Of a DNA stretch of 38,053 nucleotides, positions 1 through 7,682 are shown piece after piece; position 1 is the first letter of the stretch; every line of letters starts with the position of its first letter. Both the position numbers and the translations under genes were made by a program. This stretch comes from Rhodobacteraceae bacterium UBA3069 (lineage in GTDB: Bacteria > Pseudomonadota > Alphaproteobacteria > Rhodobacterales > Rhodobacteraceae): contig DFBX01000129.1 in the NCBI GenBank assembly GCA_002366795.1, positions 1 through 38,053 on the forward strand, given 5' to 3'. The notes beneath the pieces are model-generated. The model saw only the letters and a list, made by a program, of their open reading frames with translations, ran no database searches and had not been told where the DNA came from.

Positions 1-31
1 CCGCACTGGGGGCGTAGGTTTTGTCAGACAT
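1..31 (-). CDS. 5' end of a leftward gene, possibly acetyl-CoA synthetase (partial)
   Basis: An ATG on the minus strand begins at 31 and opens a frame that runs off the left edge. The visible residues are MSDKTYAPSA. An AAAGG ribosome-binding site lies 7 nt upstream. From memory, alphaproteobacterial acetyl-CoA synthetases often begin with a similar short T-Y-x-P-S-A stretch. The acetate-switch-like regulators at 5.6-10.3 kb make that identity plausible. Only ten codons are visible, so the product is an inference. Confidence 0.4.
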   Translation of the reverse strand, partial: MSDKTYAPSA

Positions 32-60
32 CGGTCAGCCTTTCGGTTTAGCATCCATCA

Positions 61-99
61 AAAAGAGAAACCGCCCCCTTCCACGCGGGAAGGGGGCGG
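61..99 (-). terminator. Rho-independent terminator of the first ABC transporter operon
   Basis: Arms at 71-82 and 88-99 are perfectly complementary (12 bp, five-base loop). On the minus strand they are followed by a T-rich stretch (TTTCTCTTTTT). It lies 11 bp past the stop of the ATPase gene ending at 110, so it should end the leftward transporter transcript before the next gene. Confidence 0.85.
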
Positions 100-109
100 C
101 CCAAAGCCA

Positions 110-865
110 TTAAATGGCAAGATATTCGGAGCGCAACTCGTCGTTTTGCAGGACTTCGGCGGCAGACCCGTCATAGACCACGGTGCCGGTGTCCAGGATC
201 ACCGCGCGGTCGGCCAGTTCCAGCGCGCGCACGGCGTTCTGTTCGACGATCACGGTGGTGATGCCCTGTTCCTTGATAAGCCGCAGGGTTTTTTCGATCT
301 CGTCCACGATCACGGGGGCCAAGCCCTCGTAGGGTTCGTCCAGCAGCAGGACCTTGATGTCGCGGGCAAGCGCGCGAGCGATGGACAGCATCTGCTGTTC
401 GCCGCCCGACAGGGTCACGCCCTCTTGCAGACGGCGTTCGCCCAGACGGGGAAACAGCTCATACAGGCGCTCAATCGACCAGCCGATGGGGGGGGCGATC
501 TGCGCCAGTTTTATGTTTTCCTCGACGGTGAGGCCGGCGATGATACGTCGGTCTTCAGGGACCAGACCGATACCCAGTTGCGCAGCCTCGTATGACTTTT
601 TCAGGTGCAGTGGCTGGTGATCCAACCAGACTTCGCCATGGCTGATCTGCGGGTCCTCCAGCCGTGCAATGGCACGCAGGGTCGAGGTTTTACCCGCACC
701 GTTGCGGCCCAGCAGCGCCAGAATTTCGCCCTCGTGGACGTTAAAGCTGACACCTTGCACGATGTAGCTTTCGCCATAATAGGCGTGGATATCCCAGACC
801 GACAGAAAGGCGGGGGCGGTTTCGGCCAGATTATGGCCTTTGGAGAAATCGGGTTTCACATTCAT
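110..865 (-). CDS. HAAT-family ABC transporter ATP-binding protein (LivF type)
   Basis: Cytoplasmic ATPase of 251 aa that powers a branched-chain-amino-acid-type (HAAT) importer. Visible motifs: Walker A GRNGAGKT at residues 53-60, signature LSGGEQQ at 152-158, Walker B LLLDEP at 173-178, and the family-typical LVPEDRRI at about 101-108. Length and motif order fit LivF/UrtE. A GAGGAGAG site lies just upstream of the ATG. It is the last gene of the leftward set binding protein, permease, permease, ATPase, ATPase, with 12 bp to the LivG-type gene. Substrate is unknown: a HAAT system can carry amino acids, urea, short amides or small carboxylates. Its position between a probable acs start and an ScfR-type regulator hints at a short-chain carbon source (inference). 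Confidence 0.9.
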   Translation of the reverse strand: MNVKPDFSKGHNLAETAPAFLSVWDIHAYYGESYIVQGVSFNVHEGEILALLGRNGAGKTSTLRAIARLEDPQISHGEVWLDHQPLHLKKSYEAAQLGIGLVPEDRRIIAGLTVEENIKLAQIAPPIGWSIERLYELFPRLGERRLQEGVTLSGGEQQMLSIARALARDIKVLLLDEPYEGLAPVIVDEIEKTLRLIKEQGITTVIVEQNAVRALELADRAVILDTGTVVYDGSAAEVLQNDELRSEYLAI

Positions 866-877
866 GGTAACTCTCCT

Positions 878-1633
878 CTACGCGCTTTCGCCCAGATAGG
901 CTTCCCGTACTTTCGGATTACCTTTGATGTTTTCCGGGGCATCCTCGACTAGGGGCGTGCCCTGTGCAAGAACGGTGATCCGGTCGGCCAGCGAAAACAC
1001 AACGTGCATGTCGTGTTCGATGATTGCCATGGTGATGTCGCGCTTTTCCTTGATCTCTTTAAGCAAATCGATCGTGTTGTTAGTGTCGGCGCGGGCCATG
1101 CCCGCGGTCGGCTCGTCCAGCAACAGAAGTCGCGGTTCTTGCACAAGGCACATGGCCGTTTCAAGTCGCCGCTTGTCGCCGCGCGACATCGAGGCAGAGT
1201 GCATGTGCCGCTTTTCGATCATGTTCACGTCGATCAGCATCTGTTCGGCTTTTTCGGCCAGTTCCTTTTCGGCGGCCACGCTTTCATAGGCGTGCAGCCG
1301 GAAGGCGCCGTCGCGGCGGGCGAAACAGGGGATCATCATGTTTTCCAGCACCGTGAGATCGCCGAAGATTTCCGGCGTCTGGAACACACGCGAAATGCCC
1401 ATCTGATTGATCTGGTACGGCTTGCGCCCCAGAACCGATTGCCCGTCGAACATGACCGACCCGGTGTCCGGGATCAGTTTGCCCACAAGGCAGTTCAGCA
1501 AGGTGGATTTGCCCGCGCCGTTCGGCCCGATGATGGCGTGAACCGTGTTTTCCTTTACGGAAAGGTTCACGTCACTCAGTGCCTGCAAGCCCCCGAAGCG
1601 TTTGTTGACGCCTTTGACTTCAAGAATTCCCAT
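878..1633 (-). CDS. HAAT-family ABC transporter ATP-binding protein (LivG type)
   Basis: ATPase of 251 aa when started at the ATG at 1633 (MGILEVKGVNKRFGG), which has GGAGAC just upstream. A longer upstream frame would run back into the permease gene and is not used. Walker A GPNGAGKST lies at residues 36-44, Walker B LLLLDEP near 165, and the D-loop region reads TAGM as in LivG proteins. The signature is MSRGDKRRLE where LivG proteins usually have L-S/A-Y-G-x-x-R-R-L-E, so Leu and Tyr of the usual motif are replaced. It should pair with the LivF-type ATPase. It lies 13 bp after the LivM-type permease in the same operon. Confidence 0.9.
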   Translation of the reverse strand: MGILEVKGVNKRFGGLQALSDVNLSVKENTVHAIIGPNGAGKSTLLNCLVGKLIPDTGSVMFDGQSVLGRKPYQINQMGISRVFQTPEIFGDLTVLENMMIPCFARRDGAFRLHAYESVAAEKELAEKAEQMLIDVNMIEKRHMHSASMSRGDKRRLETAMCLVQEPRLLLLDEPTAGMARADTNNTIDLLKEIKEKRDITMAIIEHDMHVVFSLADRITVLAQGTPLVEDAPENIKGNPKVREAYLGESA

Positions 1634-1646
1634 CTTTGACGTCTCC

Positions 1647-2846
1647 TTATTCTGCGGGCTTGGTGGTGGGTTTGGCCGAATCTTTGGCCTTGCCCTTGCG
1701 GAACAGTTTGGCAATGCGCTGACCGCCTTCGACAAGGCCGCCGGGCAGGAAGATCACCACCAGCATGAACAGGATGCCCAGCGTCAGGTTCCAACCTTTA
1801 CCGATGAACGGATGCATGACGAAGACCACGAAATTTTCCAGCCCGTCGGGCAGGAAGGCGAACCATTCATGCAGCACGTTGTCGTTGATCTTCGAGAAGA
1901 TGTTCTCGAAATACTTGATGAAGCCCGCGCCAAGAACGGGGCCGATCAAGGTGCCCGCACCGCCAAGGATGGTCATCAGAACGACCTCGCCCGAGGCGGT
2001 CCATTGCATCCGCTCGGCGCCCGCAAGCGGGTCCATGGATGCCAGCAAGCCACCGGCCAGACCGGCATACATGCCCGAGATCACGAAAGCGGCCAGCGTG
2101 TAGGGGCGCGCGTTCAAACCCGTGTAGTTCACACGCTGCTGGTTCGATTTCACGGCCCGCAGCATCATGCCAAAGGGCGAGCGGAAGATGCGGATCGCGA
2201 TGAAGAAGGCGATCAGCATGATAACAGCGCTGAAGTAGTAGCCGACGTTGAACTGGAACAGCCATGCGCCCATGTCCAGTTGGAAGGTCTGGCGCATTTC
2301 CATGCCGAACAGCGAGGTCACGGGGATAGATCCGTCCGCCGTGGCCGACTGGCCAAGGACGCGCGGATCGTTCAGCGTCAGTTGCAGGCCGGTTTCACCG
2401 TTGGTGATGGGCGTCAGCACCGAATAGGCCAGTGCGAACATCATCTGGGCGAAGGCCAGCGTCAGGATCGAGAAGTAGATCCCGGAGCGGCGCAAGCTGA
2501 TGAAGCCGATGAGCAGGGCGAACAGGCCCGACACCACAATCGCCAGGAAGATCGCCGGAATGACGTTCATCGAAAGCAGTTTGAACATCCAGACCGCCGC
2601 GTAGGACCCCACCCCCAGGAAGGCCGCGTGGCCAAAGGACAGGTATCCGGTCAGGCCGAACAGGATGTTGAACCCGATGGCGAAGATGCCGAAGATCACG
2701 AACCGCTGCATCAGGTCGGGATAACCCGCGTTGAACTGCGCCAGGGCGGACCCTTCGGGGAAGGGGTTCAGGATGAATGGTGCGAACATTGTCAGCACCG
2801 CGACGATCAGCAACAGGGTGCTGTCTTTTTTGTCCAGTCCGAACAT
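1647..2846 (-). CDS. HAAT-family ABC transporter permease (LivM type)
   Basis: Integral membrane permease of 399 aa starting MFGLDKKDS. This ATG at 2846 is preceded by a clear GGAGGA site that overlaps the end of the LivH-type gene; earlier in-frame codons lie inside that gene. LivM hallmarks include NILFGLTGYLSFGHAAFLGVGSYAA and, near the C-terminus, the GGAGTLIGPVLGA cytoplasmic loop that contacts the ATPase. About eight to ten hydrophobic segments are visible. The tail is charged and Lys-rich (KLFRKGKAKDSAKPTTK). The gap to the LivH-type stop is 4 bp, indicating translational coupling. It forms the channel with the LivH-type partner. Confidence 0.9.
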   Translation of the reverse strand: MFGLDKKDSTLLLIVAVLTMFAPFILNPFPEGSALAQFNAGYPDLMQRFVIFGIFAIGFNILFGLTGYLSFGHAAFLGVGSYAAVWMFKLLSMNVIPAIFLAIVVSGLFALLIGFISLRRSGIYFSILTLAFAQMMFALAYSVLTPITNGETGLQLTLNDPRVLGQSATADGSIPVTSLFGMEMRQTFQLDMGAWLFQFNVGYYFSAVIMLIAFFIAIRIFRSPFGMMLRAVKSNQQRVNYTGLNARPYTLAAFVISGMYAGLAGGLLASMDPLAGAERMQWTASGEVVLMTILGGAGTLIGPVLGAGFIKYFENIFSKINDNVLHEWFAFLPDGLENFVVFVMHPFIGKGWNLTLGILFMLVVIFLPGGLVEGGQRIAKLFRKGKAKDSAKPTTKPAE

Positions 2847-2850
2847 GGAT

Positions 2851-3882
2851 TTAGTCCTCCATGACGCCCTTGCGACCCATAAGGCCACGCGGACGTGTCA
2901 GCAGAATGATGATGGCGACGACATAGATGATGATCTGGTTGATCCCGGGGATCAGGTCGATCACCTGCGTCATTGAGGCAAAGCTTTCCAGAATGCCCAA
3001 GAGGAAGCCGGCCAGAACGGCACCGGGCAGAGAGCCCATGCCGCCGACCACGACCACAACGAAGGACAGTACAAGGAAATCCATGCCCATGTGATAATTC
3101 GGGCTGTTGATCGGGCCATACATGACACCGGCAAGCCCTGCCACGGCGGCCGCGATACCGAACATGATGGTAAAGCGCTTGTCGATGTTGATGCCCAGCA
3201 GGCCCACGGTTTCACGGTCGGCCATGCCCGCGCGCACGACCATCCCGAAGGTCGTGAATTGCAGGAAGGCAAAGACGGCGCCGATGATCACGGCGGCAAA
3301 GCCGAAGTAGATGAGGCGCCAGTAGGGGTAGATGATCACGTTCGGATCCATGCCCAGCATCGCGCCAAAATCGAACGAGCCCTTGAAGGCGTCGGGCGCG
3401 GGGGTCGGAATGGGGTTGGCACCGAAGAAATACTTGATCAGCTCCTGCAGAACGATGGCCAGGCCAAAAGTCACAAGAATCTGGTCTGCATGGGGACGCT
3501 TGTAGAAGTGCTTGATCAGCCCGCGCTCCATGATGAAGCCGATGCCGATCATCACCGGAATGGTGAACAGAATGGCCAGTGGCACACCCCAATCGATGAT
3601 CGCCGCGCCAAAGTCATCGCCGAACCATGCTTGGACATAGGGCGTTTTGACCTTCAGCGGATTGCCAAGGAAGTCGGTCTTGGTCGGGTCGATGGTTTCA
3701 ACCGAAAGATTGAGGATCTTGTTGAGCGTAACTGCACAGAAAGAGCCGAGCATGAACAGCGCGCCGTGCGCGAAGTTCACGACACCCAGCGTGCCGAAGA
3801 TAAGCGTCAGGCCAAGCGCGATCAGCGCATAGGCCGAGCCCTTGTCCAGCCCGTTGAGAATTTGCAGGAAGATAGCGTCCAT
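2851..3882 (-). CDS. HAAT-family ABC transporter permease (LivH type)
   Basis: Permease of 343 aa with LivH features: N-terminal NGLDKGSAYALIALGLTLIFGTLGVVNFAHG, central MVVRAGMADRETVGLLGIN, and the EAA-like loop GGMGSLPGAVLAGFLLGILES. There is an insertion of roughly 50 residues after the second membrane segment (about 55-100, rich in charged residues), so the protein is longer than the usual 290-300 aa. A second extra stretch (about 155-185) precedes a further membrane segment. Similar insertions occur in LivH/UrtB-like proteins of unassigned HAAT systems. It is separated from the binding-protein gene by a hairpin, which probably lowers its expression relative to that gene. Confidence 0.9.
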   Translation of the reverse strand: MDAIFLQILNGLDKGSAYALIALGLTLIFGTLGVVNFAHGALFMLGSFCAVTLNKILNLSVETIDPTKTDFLGNPLKVKTPYVQAWFGDDFGAAIIDWGVPLAILFTIPVMIGIGFIMERGLIKHFYKRPHADQILVTFGLAIVLQELIKYFFGANPIPTPAPDAFKGSFDFGAMLGMDPNVIIYPYWRLIYFGFAAVIIGAVFAFLQFTTFGMVVRAGMADRETVGLLGINIDKRFTIMFGIAAAVAGLAGVMYGPINSPNYHMGMDFLVLSFVVVVVGGMGSLPGAVLAGFLLGILESFASMTQVIDLIPGINQIIIYVVAIIILLTRPRGLMGRKGVMED

Positions 3883-3963
3883 TGTCCCACCTATGGATTA
3901 ATCATGGGGAGCGGTGCCGCAAGCAATGCAGCGGTGCGAATAGGGGAGTAAGGGCAAAGAATA

Positions 3964-3996
3964 GGCCGCGCGAGGAATTGGATTCCCCGCGCGGCC
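3964..3996 (-). terminator. Intercistronic hairpin between binding-protein and permease genes
   Basis: Arms GGCCGCGCG-A-GGAAT and ATTCC-C-CGCGCGGCC enclose a 3-nt loop, giving fourteen pairs with one A-C mismatch. On the minus strand it sits 17 bp after the binding-protein stop and is followed by CTATTCTTTG, a weak T-tract. It probably acts as a partial terminator or 3' stabiliser so the periplasmic protein is made in excess over the membrane parts, as is common for ABC importers. Confidence 0.65.
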
Positions 3997-4012
3997 CGGT
4001 CAGTGCAATACC

Positions 4013-5356
4013 TTAACCGGGATTGCAGGTGCCCAGGTTACCACCGGCGAACATGGGGTGGTCAGGTGCGTAGGTCACTTGCTCGACCGGGGTCACTTCG
4101 ACAACTTCCAGAATGTCGAATTCGGAGGTCGGGTTTTCTTTACCCTTCACAACGAGAACGTCCTTGAAGCACTGGTGATCGTCGGCGCGATACAGCGTTT
4201 TACCGTTGCCCAAGCCGTCGAATTCGAACCCTTCCAGGGCCTCGCCGATGCCACAGGGGTTGAACGTGCCCGCGCGCTCTGCCGCATCTGCATAAAGCAG
4301 GGTCTGGCAATACACGGTGTGCGCCGCCTGCGACGGCGGGAAGCCGTACTTGGTGCCGAAGGATTTCACAAAGGCTTTGGAGCCTTCGTCCTGCAGCGAC
4401 CAATGCCAGTTGGTGGACCCAAGGATGCCCTTGATGTTCTCACCCGCACCGCGTGCCATCAGGCGCGAGAACAGCGGAACGACGATTTCGAAGTTCTTGC
4501 CGTTCACCTGCTTTTCACGCAGGCCGAACTGCACGGCGTTGGTCAGCGAGTTGACCATGTTGCCGCCGTAGTGGTTCAGGATCAGCACGTCGGCGTCGGT
4601 TTGCAGAACCGGCGTGATGTAGGACGAGAAGTCGGTTTGCGACAGCGGGGTTTTCACCGTGTTGACGGTGGTCCAGCCCAAGGCTTCGGTCGCGGCCTTG
4701 ATCGACTCTTCCTGGGTCCAGCCCCAAGTGTAGTCGGCGGTCAGGTGATAGGCCTTGCGGTCCTTGCCGTAACGTGCGGCCAGCACCGGTGCCAGCGCGG
4801 CACCCGACATGTAAGCGTTGAAGAAGTGGCGGAAGCCGTTGGCTTTCTTGTCTTTGCCGGTGGTGTCGTTCGAGTGGGTCAGACCCGCCATGAAGATCAC
4901 GCCGGCCTCTTGGCACAGGCCCTGAACAGCGATAGCAACACCCGAGGAAGACCCGCCGGTGATCATGATTGCGCCATCTTTTTCGATCATCGACTTGGCC
5001 GATGCGCGGGCTGCGTCCGATTTGGTTTGCGTGTCGCCGCTGACATACTCGACTTTCTTGCCCAAGATACCATTGCCCTTCAGGGCCTTGGACGAGAAGG
5101 TGTTCATCATGCCGCCATCGCCGCCACCGTTCAGGTGTTCGACGGCCAGTTCATATGCGCGCAGCTCGTCCGCGCCTTCGTCAGCGTAGGGGCCGGTCTG
5201 GGGCACGTTGAAACCGAGGGTCACGGAACCGCCGGTCGGCTCGTTCATGTAGGCCGCGGCAGACGAGGCGGTGAAGATCGTCGGCAGAGCGACGCCAGCA
5301 CCGGCAACGGCGCCGGTTTTCAGCACGCCACGACGAGTCATATTCGTTTTGGACAT
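4013..5356 (-). CDS. HAAT-family periplasmic substrate-binding protein with Tat signal
   Basis: Protein of 447 aa. The N-terminus carries a twin-arginine signal (TRRGVLK at about 8-14, then a hydrophobic stretch and an ASSAAA cleavage region near 35), so it should be exported folded to the periplasm. The mature part has the type I periplasmic-binding (Leu/Ile/Val-binding) pattern: GFNVPQTGPYADEG near the start, AVEHLNGGG, and ITGGSSSGVAIAVQGLCQEAGVIFMAG. GGAGGA lies 6 nt upstream of the ATG. It is the first gene of the leftward transporter operon, divergent from the ScfR-type regulator. The ligand is unknown; the neighbourhood suggests a short-chain acid or amide, which is inference only. Confidence 0.88.
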   Translation of the reverse strand: MSKTNMTRRGVLKTGAVAGAGVALPTIFTASSAAAYMNEPTGGSVTLGFNVPQTGPYADEGADELRAYELAVEHLNGGGDGGMMNTFSSKALKGNGILGKKVEYVSGDTQTKSDAARASAKSMIEKDGAIMITGGSSSGVAIAVQGLCQEAGVIFMAGLTHSNDTTGKDKKANGFRHFFNAYMSGAALAPVLAARYGKDRKAYHLTADYTWGWTQEESIKAATEALGWTTVNTVKTPLSQTDFSSYITPVLQTDADVLILNHYGGNMVNSLTNAVQFGLREKQVNGKNFEIVVPLFSRLMARGAGENIKGILGSTNWHWSLQDEGSKAFVKSFGTKYGFPPSQAAHTVYCQTLLYADAAERAGTFNPCGIGEALEGFEFDGLGNGKTLYRADDHQCFKDVLVVKGKENPTSEFDILEVVEVTPVEQVTYAPDHPMFAGGNLGTCNPG

Positions 5357-5417
5357 TTAATCCTCCCGTTTGGTGAAAAGCTCAGGGGGAACGCCTCCTC
5401 CAGACGGATCCCCAAGC

Positions 5418-5433
5418 TGCACTTAGTGCAAAG
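5418..5433. promoter_or_regulatory. Dyad TGCAC-TTA-GTGCA, candidate operator
   Basis: A perfect 5-bp inverted repeat with 3-bp spacer at 5418-5430, extended by AAAG so that the minus strand reads CTTTGCACTAAGTGCA. It lies about 62 bp upstream of the binding-protein start. The TTTGCA half resembles the TTTGCAAA-type half-sites I recall for RamB/PrpR-family regulators, and the divergent gene encodes a member of that family. Binding is inference. Confidence 0.35.
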
Positions 5434-5484
5434 GCAGTATGGGGGAGGGTACGAAAACTTCGCAACAACTGCTTTATGTGAAAC

Positions 5485-5504
5485 ATTTTTTTTGTAAAAA
5501 AAAT
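5485..5504. repeat. Perfect A/T palindrome in the divergent promoter region
   Basis: A(T)8-GT-(A)8T forms nine-base complementary arms around a 2-nt centre. It is almost the only A/T run in this GC-rich window and lies in the middle of the 223-bp divergent region. It could serve as an UP element or curved DNA for the flanking promoters. A terminator role is unlikely because no gene ends here. Confidence 0.5.
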
Positions 5505-5537
5505 CACAATGCCATGGTAAGCCCTGTAAAGTTTTTA

Positions 5538-5552
5538 TTTTGCAGTGCAGAA
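5538..5552. promoter_or_regulatory. Dyad TTTTGCA-G-TGCAGAA, candidate operator
   Basis: TGCA-G-TGCA at 5541-5549 is a perfect small dyad and the outer TT/AA pairs also match. It lies about 30 bp upstream of the XRE regulator start, where an autorepressor would bind. It shares the TTTGCA...TGCA core with the dyad at 5418-5433. Confidence 0.33.
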
Positions 5553-5579
5553 ACCTGTTGAAAACGAAAGGAAACTGCG

Positions 5580-6878
5580 ATGCCGCAACGGCAATTGGCC
5601 GGAACCCGTATCCGCGAACGCCGGATCATGGCGCGGATGCGTCAGGCGGATCTTGCGCAAAGGGCAGGAATATCGGCCTCTTACCTCAATCTGATCGAGC
5701 ATAACCGCCGCAGAATCGGCGGGAAACTGCTGGTCCGCATCGCTGAGAAACTGTCGGTCGAGCCGTCTGTCCTGTCCGAAGGGGCCGAGGCAGCGCTGCT
5801 GTCCGCCCTGCGCGAGGCCCGCGCAGCCGCGCCCGGCGCCGGGGCCGAAGCCGACACGGTCGAGGAGTTCGCCAGCCGCTTTCCCGGTTGGGCCGCGTTG
5901 CTGGCCGAACGGCAAAAACGGGTCACCGACCTGGAGCGCACGGTCGAGGCGCTGACCGACCGACTGACCCATGACCCCCATCTGGCCGCCGCCCTGCACG
6001 AGATGCTGTCCACCGTGACGGCGATCCGGTCCACCGCGTCGATCCTGGCCGACACACGCGAGATCGAGAAGGAGTGGCGCGACCGTTTTCACCGCAATAT
6101 CAACGAGGACGCGGCGCGGCTTGCCTCTTCCTCGCAGGCGCTTGTGTCCTACCTGGACGGCGCCAGCGAGGTCGAAGCCTCGGCCACGTCCCCGCAAGAG
6201 GAGCTGGAGGCTTTCCTTGCCGCGCAGGACTATCATTTCCCCAGTATCGAAGATGGCTCGGGCCGGATTTCGGACCTTGTGAACGACACGCCCATGCTGC
6301 AAAGCGCCCCGGCGCGCGGGCTGGCGCGGATGTGGCTGGAACGCTACCGGTCCGATGCCGAAGCCCTGCCGCTGGAGGCTCTGAAGCGCGCAATCGGGGT
6401 GCAAGGGGTGGACCCGGCCCGCATCGCCCGCCGCTTTCATGCCGATCTTGCCGCAGTGATGCGGCGCATGGCCAGTCTGCCTGCCGATTCCGGCATCGGG
6501 GGCGTTGGCATGGTCAGTTGCGATGCCTCGGGCACCATCACCTTTCGCCGCCCGCTGGACGGGTTTGCCCTGCCGCGTTTCGCGGCCGCCTGTCCGCTTT
6601 GGCCGCTGTTCCAGGCCTTGTCGCGGCCCATGGTGCCGCTGCGCCAGCATGTGGTGCAGCCCGGCCATGGCGAGGGGTTCCTGACCTATGCGATCTCGCA
6701 GCCGTCATCGGTGGTCAGTTTCGACGAAGAACCTCTGTTCGAGGCGCATATGCTGATCCTGCCTGCCACCCGTGTTGCGGCCGACGATGTGCGCGAAATT
6801 GGCGTCAGTTGCCGCATCTGCCCGCGTGAAGGCTGCGCCGGACGGCGCGAGCCGTCGATCCTGGCCGAGGGGTTCTGA
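5580..6878 (+). CDS. XRE-family transcriptional regulator of the ScfR/RamB (short-chain acyl) type
   Basis: DNA-binding regulator of 432 aa. Residues about 5-63 form an HTH_3 domain (RIRERRIMARMRQADLAQRAG, then ISASYLNLIEHNRRRIGG, typical of this group). The middle is helical. The C-terminal DUF2083-type domain ends with SCRICPREGCAGRREPSI, a C-x2-C-x4-C cluster followed by Arg/Pro as in ScfR/RamB/PrpR-like proteins. Such proteins sense acyl-CoA status and control glyoxylate, methylcitrate or acetate genes. AAAGGAA lies 6 nt upstream of the ATG. At 432 aa it is somewhat shorter than the roughly 470 aa I associate with many relatives. It is divergent from a HAAT transporter and upstream of a receiver and a symporter-kinase, all plausible targets or partners in acetate/propionate control. 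Confidence 0.82.
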   Translation: MPQRQLAGTRIRERRIMARMRQADLAQRAGISASYLNLIEHNRRRIGGKLLVRIAEKLSVEPSVLSEGAEAALLSALREARAAAPGAGAEADTVEEFASRFPGWAALLAERQKRVTDLERTVEALTDRLTHDPHLAAALHEMLSTVTAIRSTASILADTREIEKEWRDRFHRNINEDAARLASSSQALVSYLDGASEVEASATSPQEELEAFLAAQDYHFPSIEDGSGRISDLVNDTPMLQSAPARGLARMWLERYRSDAEALPLEALKRAIGVQGVDPARIARRFHADLAAVMRRMASLPADSGIGGVGMVSCDASGTITFRRPLDGFALPRFAAACPLWPLFQALSRPMVPLRQHVVQPGHGEGFLTYAISQPSSVVSFDEEPLFEAHMLILPATRVAADDVREIGVSCRICPREGCAGRREPSILAEGF

Positions 6879-6978
6879 TGGCCGTCGCGAACAGGAGTTT
6901 TGACATGCAGGGGTTTCGCAAGGTATCCATTCAAAAACGCGCAGGTAACTCTGCCAGCTCTAGGGGGGGAACGATGAC

Positions 6979-7344
6979 ATGGGCAAACGCGTCCTTGTGA
7001 TCGAGGATGAGCCGAACATCATCGAGGCAATCAGTTTTTTGTTAAGCCGCGAAGGTTGGCACGTGGATACACATTCGAACGGGCATGACGCGGCTGATGT
7101 GGTGCGTGCCAAGGCGCCCGACCTGCTGATCCTTGATGTAATGCTGCCGGGGCGTTCGGGCTATGACATCCTGACCGAATTGCGCGAGGACGAGGCTACC
7201 GCGAACCTTCCCGTATTGATGCTGACCGCGCGCGGCCAGTCCAAGGACCGCGATTTGGCCGAACGGCTGGGCGCAAGCCGGTTCATGACCAAGCCCTTCT
7301 CGAATGCGGAAGTGCTGGAGGCCGTTGGCGAGCTGGTGCCGTGA
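6979..7344 (+). CDS. Receiver-only response regulator
   Basis: CheY-like protein of 121 aa. Acidic pocket E9-D10-E11, phospho-acceptor D53 in LLILDVMLPG, switch Thr83 in LMLTARG and Lys105 in MTKPF are all present. There is no output domain, so it must act by protein contact or as a phosphorelay or sink. A GGGGGAACG site precedes the ATG by a few bases. The GTGA overlap with the next gene and the downstream symporter-kinase imply one operon and make that kinase the probable partner. It differs from CrbR of the gamma-proteobacterial acetate switch, which has a LuxR-type output domain. Confidence 0.88.
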   Translation: MGKRVLVIEDEPNIIEAISFLLSREGWHVDTHSNGHDAADVVRAKAPDLLILDVMLPGRSGYDILTELREDEATANLPVLMLTARGQSKDRDLAERLGASRFMTKPFSNAEVLEAVGELVP

Positions 7345-7682
7345 GCGCGGAAGGCCCCGATCCCACCGACAACATGCCGGCCGCCGAGCCGCGGGTAAAG
7401 CCGCGGGCACCCCTGTTCCTTGAACGGCGCAGTTATCGGCAGCGCCGGGTGCTGGACGCGCTGCGCCTTGTGCCCTTGCTGGGCGCCTTGCTGTGGGCGG
7501 TGCCACTATTGTGGCGTGACGGCTCTGTCCCCACCTCGCGCGCGATTCTTTATATTTTCGGGGTCTGGGCCGGGCTGGTCGTTCTGGCGCTGGCGCTGAC
7601 CCGGCGGATCGAAACCCGCACCGATGATACAGGGCCAGATGATGCGCCCCGTGACGCGGGGCATGACGCATGGCGACCCTGA
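7341..7682 (+). CDS. Small two-TM protein, possible symporter small subunit (DUF4212-like topology)
   Basis: Protein of 113 aa starting with a GTG that overlaps the receiver stop (GTGA). After a Pro-rich cytoplasmic-like N-terminus there are two hydrophobic segments, about 45-58 and 68-86, and a short acidic tail. Its end overlaps the symporter-kinase start by 13 bp. Sodium/solute symporters of the acetate-permease group often have a DUF4212 small subunit of about 85-110 aa with two membrane helices encoded just upstream. Position, size and a Y-x-F-x-x-W second helix ending in R-R fit that, but I cannot confirm homology. Otherwise it is a hypothetical membrane protein. Confidence 0.7.
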   Translation: MSAEGPDPTDNMPAAEPRVKPRAPLFLERRSYRQRRVLDALRLVPLLGALLWAVPLLWRDGSVPTSRAILYIFGVWAGLVVLALALTRRIETRTDDTGPDDAPRDAGHDAWRP

